DNA of 32,843 nt from Bacteroidales bacterium (GTDB lineage Bacteria; Bacteroidota; Bacteroidia; Bacteroidales; F082): the NCBI GenBank assembly GCA_024400425.1, contig JAKSMV010000030.1, forward strand, positions 1 to 32,843, given 5' to 3'. Within the stretch, counting starts at the first letter, position 1, and each line of letters begins with the position of its first letter. Made by a program: the position numbers and the translations under genes. Shown here piece by piece: positions 16,846 to 23,647 of the stretch. The notes beneath the pieces were generated by a model that saw nothing but the letters and a program-made list of their open reading frames with translations, did not search any database and had not been told where the DNA came from.

Positions 16846-17283
16846 CTAATTCTTTAATCCTCGAACTATCATCCCATTTAAAGAATAACAGCCTGGACAG
16901 TTACTATGATTTAATTGTACTGATTTTGTTTCATTAGAAGGTATTACAACCTGATAGACTTCCTTAACACATGTAGATCCTCCTTGACTGTAAGAATCAA
17001 AGGTGAATTGCATCAAAACAGTAACAGTAAAATTGTTATAGTTTTTGAGATATGCGCGCGTGACACCAATTGAAAATGGTCCTCCGCCAAAGTCCTCACG
17101 TGAAATATCCTCCAAACTAACTCCACCAATATCTTCCGAAGAACAGATTCCATTAATCTTAAAGCCACAATCATCATGTGTAGCTGTGCTTGCATTACCA
17201 TTATTGGTAATTTGGATGATGTTTTGCGCATTTGCATAAGTCATCATTCCACAAAAGAACAATATTGCAATAATCTTCCTCAT
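16846..17283 (-). CDS. Small secreted cysteine-containing protein, unknown function
   Basis: Not a family I recognise. The 145-residue product has a signal peptide (1-20, MRKIIAILFF to ANAQ) and a mature part of about 125 residues rich in Asn, Gly, Ser and Thr with alternating beta-type strands (FTVTVLMQFTF, VYQVVIP, KSVQLNH). Five cysteines remain after cleavage: C39, C47, C105, C129 and C132, the last two as CPGC. Disulfides are plausible. Start 17283 is chosen at the signal peptide. It is last of three small genes in the putative inserted element, 62 bases after the 148-residue gene, and ends at a strong terminator. Both of these proteins share an Asn-rich turn followed by a TVxV(L/I)-type strand, so they may share an immunoglobulin-like fold; this is inference. 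Confidence 0.75.
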   Translation of the reverse strand: MRKIIAILFFCGMMTYANAQNIIQITNNGNASTATHDDCGFKINGICSSEDIGGVSLEDISREDFGGGPFSIGVTRAYLKNYNNFTVTVLMQFTFDSYSQGGSTCVKEVYQVVIPSNETKSVQLNHSNCPGCYSLNGMIVRGLKN

Positions 17284-17345
17284 AGTTTTGCTTGTGTTTG
17301 TTAAATATACTATAGCAGTAGAATGGTCTCCCTGCAAATAATTTG

Positions 17346-17792
17346 TTATCGCTTTTGAGGTTCAGGAAAAGGAACTGGATCATGAACAACATTCGTAATT
17401 TCAATATTGTATTGATATGTTTTTCCTGGTTTTTCCGGTCCTCCAGCTATTACTCCTCTTTGGCTATTCGTAAGCTCTAACGTTTTTCTTGAAGGAATAT
17501 TTTTAAAATCATCATCACATAATTCTAACGTTTTCTTATTTCTCATTGGATAACCATTAGATTGCTCATACCATGAGATTAAAACCGTCACGCGAATGTG
17601 TGCCTTAGAAATCGTCAAATCCGAATTGTTTGTAATTATCAATCGGCCATTCTTTGAAAGGTCATGACTACGATCGTTATAATACTCAACATCCAATGAA
17701 CCAGAAACCAAAGGATAGCTATTTGAGGCATTTTGTGCCTTTGCAGCAAACCACATGCAGACGAAAATTGAAAGGATAATCCATTTTTTCAT
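17346..17792 (-). CDS. Small secreted protein, unknown function
   Basis: Not a family I recognise. The 148-residue product has a signal peptide (1-20, ending AAKAQ), then a beta-rich domain with NGRLIITNNSDLTISKAHIRV around residues 48-68, a pattern like an immunoglobulin-type or transglutaminase-flanking beta sandwich. A basic, Pro-rich tail (PFPEPQKR) closes it. Only one cysteine (C92) remains after cleavage and there is no lipobox. Start 17792 is chosen at the signal peptide; the frame is open upstream to 17861 but crosses a palindrome. It is the middle gene of three small minus-strand genes in the AT-rich block between the two tdh copies. No T9SS sorting domain is present, so it is probably periplasmic. 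Confidence 0.7.
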   Translation of the reverse strand: MKKWIILSIFVCMWFAAKAQNASNSYPLVSGSLDVEYYNDRSHDLSKNGRLIITNNSDLTISKAHIRVTVLISWYEQSNGYPMRNKKTLELCDDDFKNIPSRKTLELTNSQRGVIAGGPEKPGKTYQYNIEITNVVHDPVPFPEPQKR

Positions 17793-17821
17793 AATAAGAT
17801 AATTTTTTAGATTAAACAACA

Positions 17822-17855
17822 TTAATAGCATCCCTAATATTAGGGATACTATTAA
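17822..17855. repeat. 34-base near-perfect palindrome
   Basis: TTAATAG-c-ATCCCTAAT meets ATTAGGGAT-a-CTATTAA: 16 of 17 positions pair, and the centre is gap-free. It lies between the 63-residue lipoprotein gene and the 148-residue gene, 30 bases before the latter's start. No T-run follows, so an operator or a recombination-related site fits better than a terminator. Confidence 0.8.
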
Positions 17856-17868
17856 ATACAATTACTAC

Positions 17869-18060
17869 TTAGTTTTTCTCAGATGAGACCATAACGGCTT
17901 CTTCATAACCAATTGAAGGGTTTTCCCCATCATATTTTTTCCAGTCATCATCACCATAACTTCCGTATCCAGATGTTCCATGATCCTTTTCACATGAAGT
18001 GAAGATGAATGGAAGAGCCATCAAACTCAACATAAACAAAGCTTTGAATATTTTCTTCAT
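17869..18060 (-). CDS. Very small lipoprotein
   Basis: This 63-residue product has a complete lipoprotein signal: basic start MKKIFK, a hydrophobic stretch and the lipobox FTSC with the lipidated Cys at residue 23. The mature peptide has about 41 residues, is rich in Gly, Asp, Ser and Tyr (GTSGYGSYGDDDW) and has no recognisable domain. It is too short for an enzyme, so a surface tether, immunity-like or structural peptide are all open. It is the first of three small genes in the AT-rich block and is followed by a 34-base palindrome. I found no TAnnTTTG element in front of it. The lipobox supports a real gene. Confidence 0.65.
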   Translation of the reverse strand: MKKIFKALFMLSLMALPFIFTSCEKDHGTSGYGSYGDDDWKKYDGENPSIGYEEAVMVSSEKN

Positions 18061-18179
18061 TTTAAATTTGGCAGTATTTATCCTGTCACCCGCAGTATTG
18101 TTTATAATTGTTTTTCCCTACTCTATTGTGGCTTTTCGGGTTCTTCCGCCCATGCCATAAAAACAAAATATACACACAA

Positions 18180-18360
18180 AAAAAGCGTGGCACTTTTTCG
18201 CTTTCATCGGAACTTTTGAGGTCTTGGACTACCTAATTCTCCCAACTACAACGAGTAAAGCTCACGCCTTTTGTGGCGGGAGCGCCGTTGCTTTACTCTG
18301 GGAGAATTATTTGAAAGTGTCCAAGTTTCAAAAGTTCCAGTGTTAGCTACTTCGCTTTTT
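18180..18360. repeat. Large imperfect inverted repeat (about 180 bases)
   Basis: Successive blocks pair in order: AAAAAGCG with CGCTTTTT, GGAACTTTTGA with TCAAAAGTTCC, TTGGAC with GTCCAA, TAATTCTCCCA with TGGGAGAATTA, AGTAAAG with CTTTACT, and GCTC-a-CGCC with GGCG-g-GAGC around a TTTTGT loop. Internal loops separate the blocks. The surrounding non-coding stretch 18061-18456 holds no gene I can see. It also has a smaller stem at 18127-18160 and another at 18367-18403. The structure could be a folded recombination site, a structured RNA or a decayed element end. It lacks the paired RYYYAAC/GTTRRRY boxes of integron attC sites. Confidence 0.85.
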
Positions 18361-18366
18361 CCTATT

Positions 18367-18403
18367 CTATGATGTGCATATCGCTTAAAGCGTTATCTCA
18401 TAG
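18367..18403. repeat. Small hairpin beside the large inverted repeat
   Basis: CTATGA pairs with TCATAG, enclosing ATA-t-CGCT-taa-AGCG-t-TAT. It lies 54 bases past the tdh stop codon on the minus strand, but no T-run follows, so it is a weak candidate for a replacement tdh terminator. Confidence 0.5.
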
Positions 18404-18456
18404 GCCTGTTATTTAGTTAATATTCCGTTATTTATCAGTCTTTGTAATCTCGTAAA

Positions 18457-19407
18457 TTACTTCAACAGTTTCACCTTCAAAGTCTCAATCATATCGACAG
18501 TCATCTTGTCGAGGTCGTACTTCGGGTTCCAGCCCCACTCGTTGCGGGCGCAGCTGTCGTCCATCTTGTTCGGCCATGAATCGGCGATGGCTTGACGGAT
18601 TGGGTCAAACTTGTATTCCATTTCGAAGTTCGGATAGTACTTCTTGATGGCGTTGTAGATGATTTCCGGGTCGAAGCTCATGCTGGTAACATTGAACGAG
18701 TTACGGTGAATGAGTTTGGTAGGATCGGCTTCCATGATGTTCACCATAGCATCCAATGCGTCAGGCATATACATCATATCCATATAGGTGCCTTTGCTGA
18801 TTGGGCAGATGAACTTTTCGCCCTTGACGGCTGCGTAATAAATTTCCACAGCGTAGTCGGTGGTGCCACCGCCAGGCAGGGTGAGGTTCGAAATCAAGCC
18901 TGGGAAACGGACGCTACGGGTATCAACACCAAAACGGGTGAAATAGTAATCGCTCAGCAATTCGCCAGTCACCTTGGTGACACCGTAAATGGTGTTAGGA
19001 CGCTGGATGGTGTCCTGAGGCGTGTTGTCGCGAGGTGTTGAGGTACCGAAAGCACCAATTGAAGAAGGTGTGAACACAGCGCATCCGAAAGTGCGAGCCA
19101 CTTCGAGGCAATTCACCAAACTGCCGATGCCGACATTCCAACCCAGCATAGGATTCTTCTCGGCCGTTGCCGAAAGGATAGCTGCGAGGTTGTAAATCGT
19201 ATCGATGTTGTATTTCTTCACAACGTCAACAATCTGCATGATTTGCGTTGAGTCGATTCTCTCAAATGGGCCATTTTCGACGATTTCGCCCGTCAACTGA
19301 CGAAGGTCAGAAGCAACGACGTTTTCATTGCCATAAATGCCACGGAGTTTCTTAACGAGTTCGGTTCCAATCTGTCCGCCGGAACCCACAATCAATATCT
19401 TTTTCAT
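18457..19407 (-). CDS. tdh: L-threonine 3-dehydrogenase, extended-SDR (epimerase-like) type
   Basis: It oxidises L-threonine to 2-amino-3-ketobutyrate with NAD+ in the cytoplasm; the adjacent kbl product cleaves that to glycine and acetyl-CoA. The sequence is an extended short-chain dehydrogenase like UDP-sugar epimerases: GSGGQIG nucleotide loop at 8-14, NLAA at 73-76, SSIGAFG at 115-121 and the catalytic Y141xxxK145. Epimerase-like threonine dehydrogenases lack the zinc of the E. coli enzyme. The assignment rests mainly on the kbl neighbour and the PSSIGAFG context; a sugar epimerase is the alternative. At 316 residues it is complete. Its last 35 codons are duplicated downstream as a fragment, so the present 3' end may have come with an inserted element. 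Confidence 0.88.
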   Translation of the reverse strand: MKKILIVGSGGQIGTELVKKLRGIYGNENVVASDLRQLTGEIVENGPFERIDSTQIMQIVDVVKKYNIDTIYNLAAILSATAEKNPMLGWNVGIGSLVNCLEVARTFGCAVFTPSSIGAFGTSTPRDNTPQDTIQRPNTIYGVTKVTGELLSDYYFTRFGVDTRSVRFPGLISNLTLPGGGTTDYAVEIYYAAVKGEKFICPISKGTYMDMMYMPDALDAMVNIMEADPTKLIHRNSFNVTSMSFDPEIIYNAIKKYYPNFEMEYKFDPIRQAIADSWPNKMDDSCARNEWGWNPKYDLDKMTVDMIETLKVKLLK

Positions 19408-19471
19408 TTTCTAATAGTATTCTAAAACCAACTTGAACATTGACTTTGACTGTCCGATGAAATCATTCAGC

Positions 19472-19500
19472 GGTCATAGTCATAGTCAATGGTCATAGTC
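19472..19500. repeat. Short tandem GGTCATAGTC repeats in the kbl-tdh spacer
   Basis: GGTCATAGTC occurs at 19472-19481 and 19491-19500, with an extra CATAGTCAA between them. The related TTGACTTTGAC lies just upstream. The 103-base spacer between kbl and tdh holds no gene. Simple GACTATGAC-type tracts like this can change copy number by slippage. Confidence 0.6.
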
Positions 19501-19510
19501 AAAAAAACAA

Positions 19511-20698
19511 TTATTTCAAAACACCAAGTTCTTTACCAATCTTCACGAAGGCAGCGATGCACTTGTCTAAGTGTTCGCGTTCGTGAGCAGCACTGACCTG
19601 TACGCGGATACGGGCTTGTCCCTTTGGAACGACTGGATAGTAGAAACCAGTGACGAAGATGCCTTCTTCCTGCAACTTGGCAGCAAACTTCTGTGACAGT
19701 GGAGCATCGTAGAGCATGACAGCGCAAATGGCTGATTGTGAAGGCTTGCAGTCGAAGCCAGCCTCGGTCATCTTCTTGATGAAGTAATCGGTGTTAGCGT
19801 GCAGCTTGTCTTGCAGCTCGTTGGTTTCGCTCATCATTTCGAACATGCGGATACCGGCAGCCACGAGGCCTGGAGCCATTGAGTTGGAGAACAGGTAAGG
19901 ACGTGAGCGCTGACGCAGCATGTCGATGATTTCCTTGCGGCCCGTTGTGAAGCCACCCATAGCGCCACCGAATGCCTTACCGAGCGTACCGGTCAGGATT
20001 TCAATCTTGCCACGGAGGTTGTAGTGTTCGGTGACACCACGGCCTGTACGACCGACGACACCTGCCGAGTGGCTTTCGTCGACCATGACCATAGCGTTGT
20101 ATTTCTGAGCCAATTCATAAATCTTGTCAAGTGGGCAAACATTGCCGTCCATTGAGAACACGCCATCGGTAACGACGAGGCGGAAGCGGCAACCCTGAGC
20201 ATCCTGAAGTTGCTTTTCGAGGTCAGCCATGTCAGCATTAGCATAGCGGAAACGCTGTGCCTTGCAGAGGCGGACGCCGTCGATGATGGAAGCGTGGTTC
20301 AAGGCATCGGAGATGATGGCATCGTCAGCACCGAGCAATGGTTCGAACACACCGCCGTTTGCATCGAAGCAAGCAGCGTAGAGGATGGTATCTTCAGTGC
20401 CGAAGAATTCAGCAATCTTTGCCTCGAGTTTCTTGTGAAGGTCCTGGCAGCCGCAAATGAAACGGACAGAGGCCATGCCATAGCCACGGGCATCCATGCC
20501 TTCCTTGGCAGCCTGAATCAGTTCAGGATTATCGGCCAATCCGAGGTAGTTGTTTGCGCAGAAGTTGAGGCAAACCTTGCCGCCAACCATGATTTCAGCG
20601 CCCTGGGCGCTTTCAATGATACGTTCATGCTTATAAAGGCCATCGGCTTCAATCTGAGCCAATTCCTTCTTCAGATACTCTTGAAAGTTTGTGTACAT
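19511..20698 (-). CDS. kbl: Glycine C-acetyltransferase (2-amino-3-ketobutyrate CoA ligase)
   Basis: This PLP enzyme of the alpha-oxoamine synthase family converts 2-amino-3-ketobutyrate and CoA to glycine and acetyl-CoA. Residues expected at the active site are present: H135 in LNHAS, D207 and H210 in VDESHSAG, and the PLP lysine K241 in TGTLGKAFGGAMGG. The 395-residue length is typical of KBL, and the close match of the K241 region plus the downstream dehydrogenase argues for KBL rather than BioF or serine palmitoyltransferase. It is the first gene of the kbl-tdh pair, 103 bases before tdh. A minus-strand TACTTTTG lies 34 bases upstream of the start. Confidence 0.95.
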   Translation of the reverse strand: MYTNFQEYLKKELAQIEADGLYKHERIIESAQGAEIMVGGKVCLNFCANNYLGLADNPELIQAAKEGMDARGYGMASVRFICGCQDLHKKLEAKIAEFFGTEDTILYAACFDANGGVFEPLLGADDAIISDALNHASIIDGVRLCKAQRFRYANADMADLEKQLQDAQGCRFRLVVTDGVFSMDGNVCPLDKIYELAQKYNAMVMVDESHSAGVVGRTGRGVTEHYNLRGKIEILTGTLGKAFGGAMGGFTTGRKEIIDMLRQRSRPYLFSNSMAPGLVAAGIRMFEMMSETNELQDKLHANTDYFIKKMTEAGFDCKPSQSAICAVMLYDAPLSQKFAAKLQEEGIFVTGFYYPVVPKGQARIRVQVSAAHEREHLDKCIAAFVKIGKELGVLK

Positions 20699-20732
20699 CG
20701 TATGAAAATTTTAAAGTTAAATTCTTTGGGTG

Positions 20733-20740
20733 CAAAAGTA
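20733..20740 (-). promoter_or_regulatory. -7 promoter element of kbl-tdh
   Basis: The minus-strand sequence TACTTTTG matches TAnnTTTG. It lies between the upstream terminator hairpin (20796-20840) and the kbl start codon. Confidence 0.55.
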
Positions 20741-20795
20741 CGAAAAGCATTGGGAAATTGTTCTAAAATTGTTGGAATTTTGGAAACCATAAATA

Positions 20796-20840
20796 AAAAG
20801 TGAGGAAATCTCGGTTTTTTCGATAGATTTCCTCACTTTT
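20796..20840 (-). terminator. Terminator with a 16-bp perfect stem
   Basis: AAAAGTGAGGAAATCT pairs perfectly with AGATTTCCTCACTTTT around a 13-base loop. On the minus strand a T-rich tail (TTTTTATTTAT) results. It begins 21 bases after the stop of the T9SS protein gene and separates it from kbl. Confidence 0.88.
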
Positions 20841-20861
20841 GAAAATTGAAAAACCAACTAT

Positions 20862-22040
20862 TTACTTCACCTCCACCCGCTGCAAAGCGACGCCCTTATC
20901 GGTCGTCACGCGGAGGAAATAAAGACCTGTGGGAAGATTGCTCAAATCGACGGTCGTTGTTGATTGCGAAGTGGGTTGCTCTTTCACGATGCGGCCCATC
21001 ATGTCAATCAAGGTGACGTTTTGCAAACCTTCGGCAGCGACGTTCACAAAACCTTCGGCTGGGTTCGGGAAGACCTTAACTTGAATTATGCTGTTTTCCA
21101 CGACATCATCGCTTTGTTCAATAGTCACTTCAACAGGATCACATTGCGAAGTGCAGCCGTCACTATAGACAGCTTCCACATAATAGGTATAAGTCTCGTA
21201 AGGGATGAGATCCCCTATGACCTGCGGTTCGCCATTTCCCCAATCTAAGAACTCGGTTTCAACGACCAAGGCATCGTTTATTTTGGCACCGTCTCTATAA
21301 ACATTATAGCCCGTCAGCGTGCCTGTCGAACCGTTTTCGGGAGCTTCCCAGAAAAGTTCGGCCATTTGTCCATCAACCCATCCCACACCATAAAAATTCT
21401 GGACAGGATTGCAGCTTACCTGGTTGCCTGGTTCAACAAAAACGGCCAGACCCAACGAGAAAAGGTATTCGTCCCAATTCATTACAAAATAGGATGGTTT
21501 CCAATACCACTCGAATTCATACTGGTCGCTGTAGTAATACTGGCCCAAAACGGCACCCGCCTGATCGCCAAAGACAGCCATGCCTTCGCCGTTCATCTTT
21601 ACGCCAATCCAGAATTCGCCATCCGGAATGTTGTAAGGCGTGTCAAGTTCGACAATCTGCCAGCCTTCACTAGACGCCGTATAGTCCTGTGAATAAACCT
21701 CATTGCCGCAAGAATTGAAATAGTAATAATTCATGTTTTCATCATACCATTTCAAATCGATGCCTTCGTAAATCTTCACCGTATAGGACGTAGTATTGTA
21801 TTCGTTGTAAACCTGACGATAGAATTTCAGGCTCGTGATTTTTCCGTTAATATCAGGATCAATCTGGCGCGGTGCCATGACCATAATCGTGTTTTCCATC
21901 ATGGCCATGTTGGAAAGATTGGTATTTCCGACCCATCCATCCCTATTGGTCTGTTCAGGATTTTCAAGTTTCAGCACCTGCTGTGCCGACATGAAGCTGC
22001 TGATAATCAATGCAGCAACGATAAGTAATGACTTTTTCAT
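20862..22040 (-). CDS. Secreted T9SS protein with a fibronectin type III domain
   Basis: This 392-residue protein is exported by Sec (signal peptide 1-20, ending MSAQ) and carries a T9SS type A sorting domain at about 318-392, starting VKVFPNPAEGFVNV and ending QRVEVK. A jelly-roll-like N-terminal domain (about 25-205) resembles the beta modules of gingipain-type adhesins and is very rich in Tyr, Trp, Asn and Met. A fibronectin type III domain follows at about 212-310 (AELFWEAPENGSTGTLTGYNVYRDG). No catalytic motif is visible, so adhesion or ligand binding is more likely than enzymatic function. It stands alone between its own promoter element and a strong terminator and is divergent from cysS. 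Confidence 0.85.
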   Translation of the reverse strand: MKKSLLIVAALIISSFMSAQQVLKLENPEQTNRDGWVGNTNLSNMAMMENTIMVMAPRQIDPDINGKITSLKFYRQVYNEYNTTSYTVKIYEGIDLKWYDENMNYYYFNSCGNEVYSQDYTASSEGWQIVELDTPYNIPDGEFWIGVKMNGEGMAVFGDQAGAVLGQYYYSDQYEFEWYWKPSYFVMNWDEYLFSLGLAVFVEPGNQVSCNPVQNFYGVGWVDGQMAELFWEAPENGSTGTLTGYNVYRDGAKINDALVVETEFLDWGNGEPQVIGDLIPYETYTYYVEAVYSDGCTSQCDPVEVTIEQSDDVVENSIIQVKVFPNPAEGFVNVAAEGLQNVTLIDMMGRIVKEQPTSQSTTTVDLSNLPTGLYFLRVTTDKGVALQRVEVK

Positions 22041-22065
22041 ACTATAAACGGTTTATAATTTGAGG

Positions 22066-22073
22066 CAAAAATA
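22066..22073 (-). promoter_or_regulatory. -7 promoter element of the T9SS Fn3 gene
   Basis: The minus-strand sequence TATTTTTG matches TAnnTTTG, 25 bases before the start codon. Confidence 0.5.
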
Positions 22074-22121
22074 CAAAAATCTTTGAATCAAAAGGTATTC
22101 GTTTCAATAAACAAAAAGTTG

Positions 22122-22129
22122 TACCTTTG
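22122..22129 (+). promoter_or_regulatory. -7 promoter element of cysS
   Basis: TACCTTTG followed by CACC matches TAnnTTTG, 22 bases before the cysS ATG. It is divergent from the element at 22066-22073. Confidence 0.55.
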
Positions 22130-22151
22130 CACCGAATTAAAATAATCGAAT

Positions 22152-23624
22152 ATGGAAAACGCTTTATACATTTATAACACGCTGACGCGTTGCAAGCAAC
22201 CTTTCAAGCCTTTGAACGCCCCTCATGTGGGCATGTACGTTTGCGGTCCTACCGTTTATGGCGATGCCCATTTGGGTCATGCCCGTCCGGCCATCACTTT
22301 CGATTTGGTGTTCCGCTACCTGACGCACCTTGGCTATAAAGTACGCTATGTGCGCAACATCACCGATGTGGGTCACTTGGAGCACGATGCCGACGAAGGC
22401 GAAGACAAGATTGCAAAGAAGGCCCGTTTGGAAAACCTCGAGCCAATGGAAGTGGCGCAATACTACACCAACCGCTATCACCAGAGCATGGACAAGCTGA
22501 ACGTGCTGCGTCCATCCATCGAGCCGCACGCTTCGGGCCACATCATCGAGCAGATTGCCATGGTGCAGAAGATTCTGGACAACGGTTTTGCCTACATCGA
22601 AAACGGCAGCGTGTATTTCGACATTGAAAAATACAACAAGGAACACCCATACGGCATTCTTTCGGGACGCAATTTCGAGGAACTGCTCAACACCACCCGC
22701 GACCTGAACGGTCAGGAAGAAAAGCACAACCCCGTCGATTTCGCCTTGTGGAAGAAAGCCGAGCCGAAACACATCATGCGCTGGCCTTCGCCGTGGAGTG
22801 ATGGTTTCCCAGGCTGGCACATGGAATGCTCAGCCATGGGTTGCAAATATTTGGGCGAAGAATTCGACATCCACGGCGGCGGCATGGACCTCATGTTCCC
22901 GCACCATGAGTCGGAAATCGCACAATCGATGGCCGCCAACGGCAAGCAGCCCGTGAAATACTGGATGCACAACAACATGATTACCATCAACGGACAGAAG
23001 ATGGGCAAATCGTTGGGCAACGCCATGTCGCTCGAAGATTTCTTCGCTGGCAACCACCCGCTTTTGGCCAAGGCCTACGCCCCGATGACCATCCGTTTCT
23101 TCATCCTTCAGGCACAATACCGCAGCACCCTCGACTTCTCCAACGAAGCCCTGCAAGCTGCTGAAAAAGGCTACGCCCGCATGATGGAAGCCTGCAAGAC
23201 TGCCAAGAGCATTGTCCCGACAGAAGGCGCAGCAGAAGTTGGCGTTCAGAAGATTATGGATGCCTGCTACGATGCCATGAACGACGACTTCAACAGTCCA
23301 ATCGTCATTGCAAACCTCTTCGAGGCCGTGCGCATTGTGAACACCATCAAGGACGGCAAGATGCAAATCAATCCTGCCGAACTCGAACTGCTCAACAAAC
23401 TGTTCCAAAGTTTCGTCTTCGACATTCTCGGCCTCATCGACAGCGATGCCGCCGACAACAGCAGCGACTTGGTGGAAGGCCTCATGCAGACCATCATTGA
23501 CATCCGCAAGGAAGCCCGCGCCAAGAAAGACTGGGCCACCAGCGACCTCATCCGCGACGAACTGGCAAAATACGACATCGTGCTGAAAGACGGCAAAGAT
23601 GGCACGACTTGGAGCAAGAAATAA
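22152..23624 (+). CDS. cysS: Cysteine--tRNA ligase
   Basis: This class I synthetase charges tRNA-Cys in the cytoplasm. It has the zinc/cysteine-binding C31 in CGPTVYG, the HIGH-type motif HLGH at 40-43, WHMECSAMG and HHESEIAQS with the remaining zinc ligands, and the KMSKS-type motif KMGKS at 283-287 (Gly in place of the first Ser). A DALR-type helical domain and a C-terminal anticodon region follow. The 490-residue length is normal. A TACCTTTG element precedes it. The two PagL-like genes follow in the same direction after only 23 bases and are probably co-transcribed. Identification is secure. Confidence 0.97.
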   Translation: MENALYIYNTLTRCKQPFKPLNAPHVGMYVCGPTVYGDAHLGHARPAITFDLVFRYLTHLGYKVRYVRNITDVGHLEHDADEGEDKIAKKARLENLEPMEVAQYYTNRYHQSMDKLNVLRPSIEPHASGHIIEQIAMVQKILDNGFAYIENGSVYFDIEKYNKEHPYGILSGRNFEELLNTTRDLNGQEEKHNPVDFALWKKAEPKHIMRWPSPWSDGFPGWHMECSAMGCKYLGEEFDIHGGGMDLMFPHHESEIAQSMAANGKQPVKYWMHNNMITINGQKMGKSLGNAMSLEDFFAGNHPLLAKAYAPMTIRFFILQAQYRSTLDFSNEALQAAEKGYARMMEACKTAKSIVPTEGAAEVGVQKIMDACYDAMNDDFNSPIVIANLFEAVRIVNTIKDGKMQINPAELELLNKLFQSFVFDILGLIDSDAADNSSDLVEGLMQTIIDIRKEARAKKDWATSDLIRDELAKYDIVLKDGKDGTTWSKK

Positions 23625-23647
23625 TTTCAAAAAAAATCAACATCATC

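Larger units (their letters stand above)
16753..18456. mobile_element. Putative small inserted element in the 3' end of tdh
   Basis: About 1.7 kb lies between the orphan tdh 3' fragment and the intact tdh. It is visibly more AT-rich than the flanks and holds three small minus-strand genes for exported proteins, an internal 34-base palindrome, a terminator and a roughly 400-base non-coding end with large inverted repeats. The flanking 109-base direct repeat has an identical core next to the break and synonymous changes farther out. This is what is expected when an element integrates in a gene's 3' end and supplies a replacement end. No integrase, transposase or resolvase is visible, so it would need a recombinase in trans or be a decayed remnant. 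A duplication by other recombination remains possible. Confidence 0.55.

Noticed and set aside
18180..18360. Integron attC site
   Set aside because: The folding is reminiscent, but the paired RYYYAAC and GTTRRRY boxes are absent, the structure is longer than typical sites, and there is no integrase in the window.
23609..23647. Upstream start for the first PagL-like protein, overlapping cysS
   Set aside because: It would place 13 polar residues before a canonical signal peptide; the ATG at 23648 gives a normal signal.
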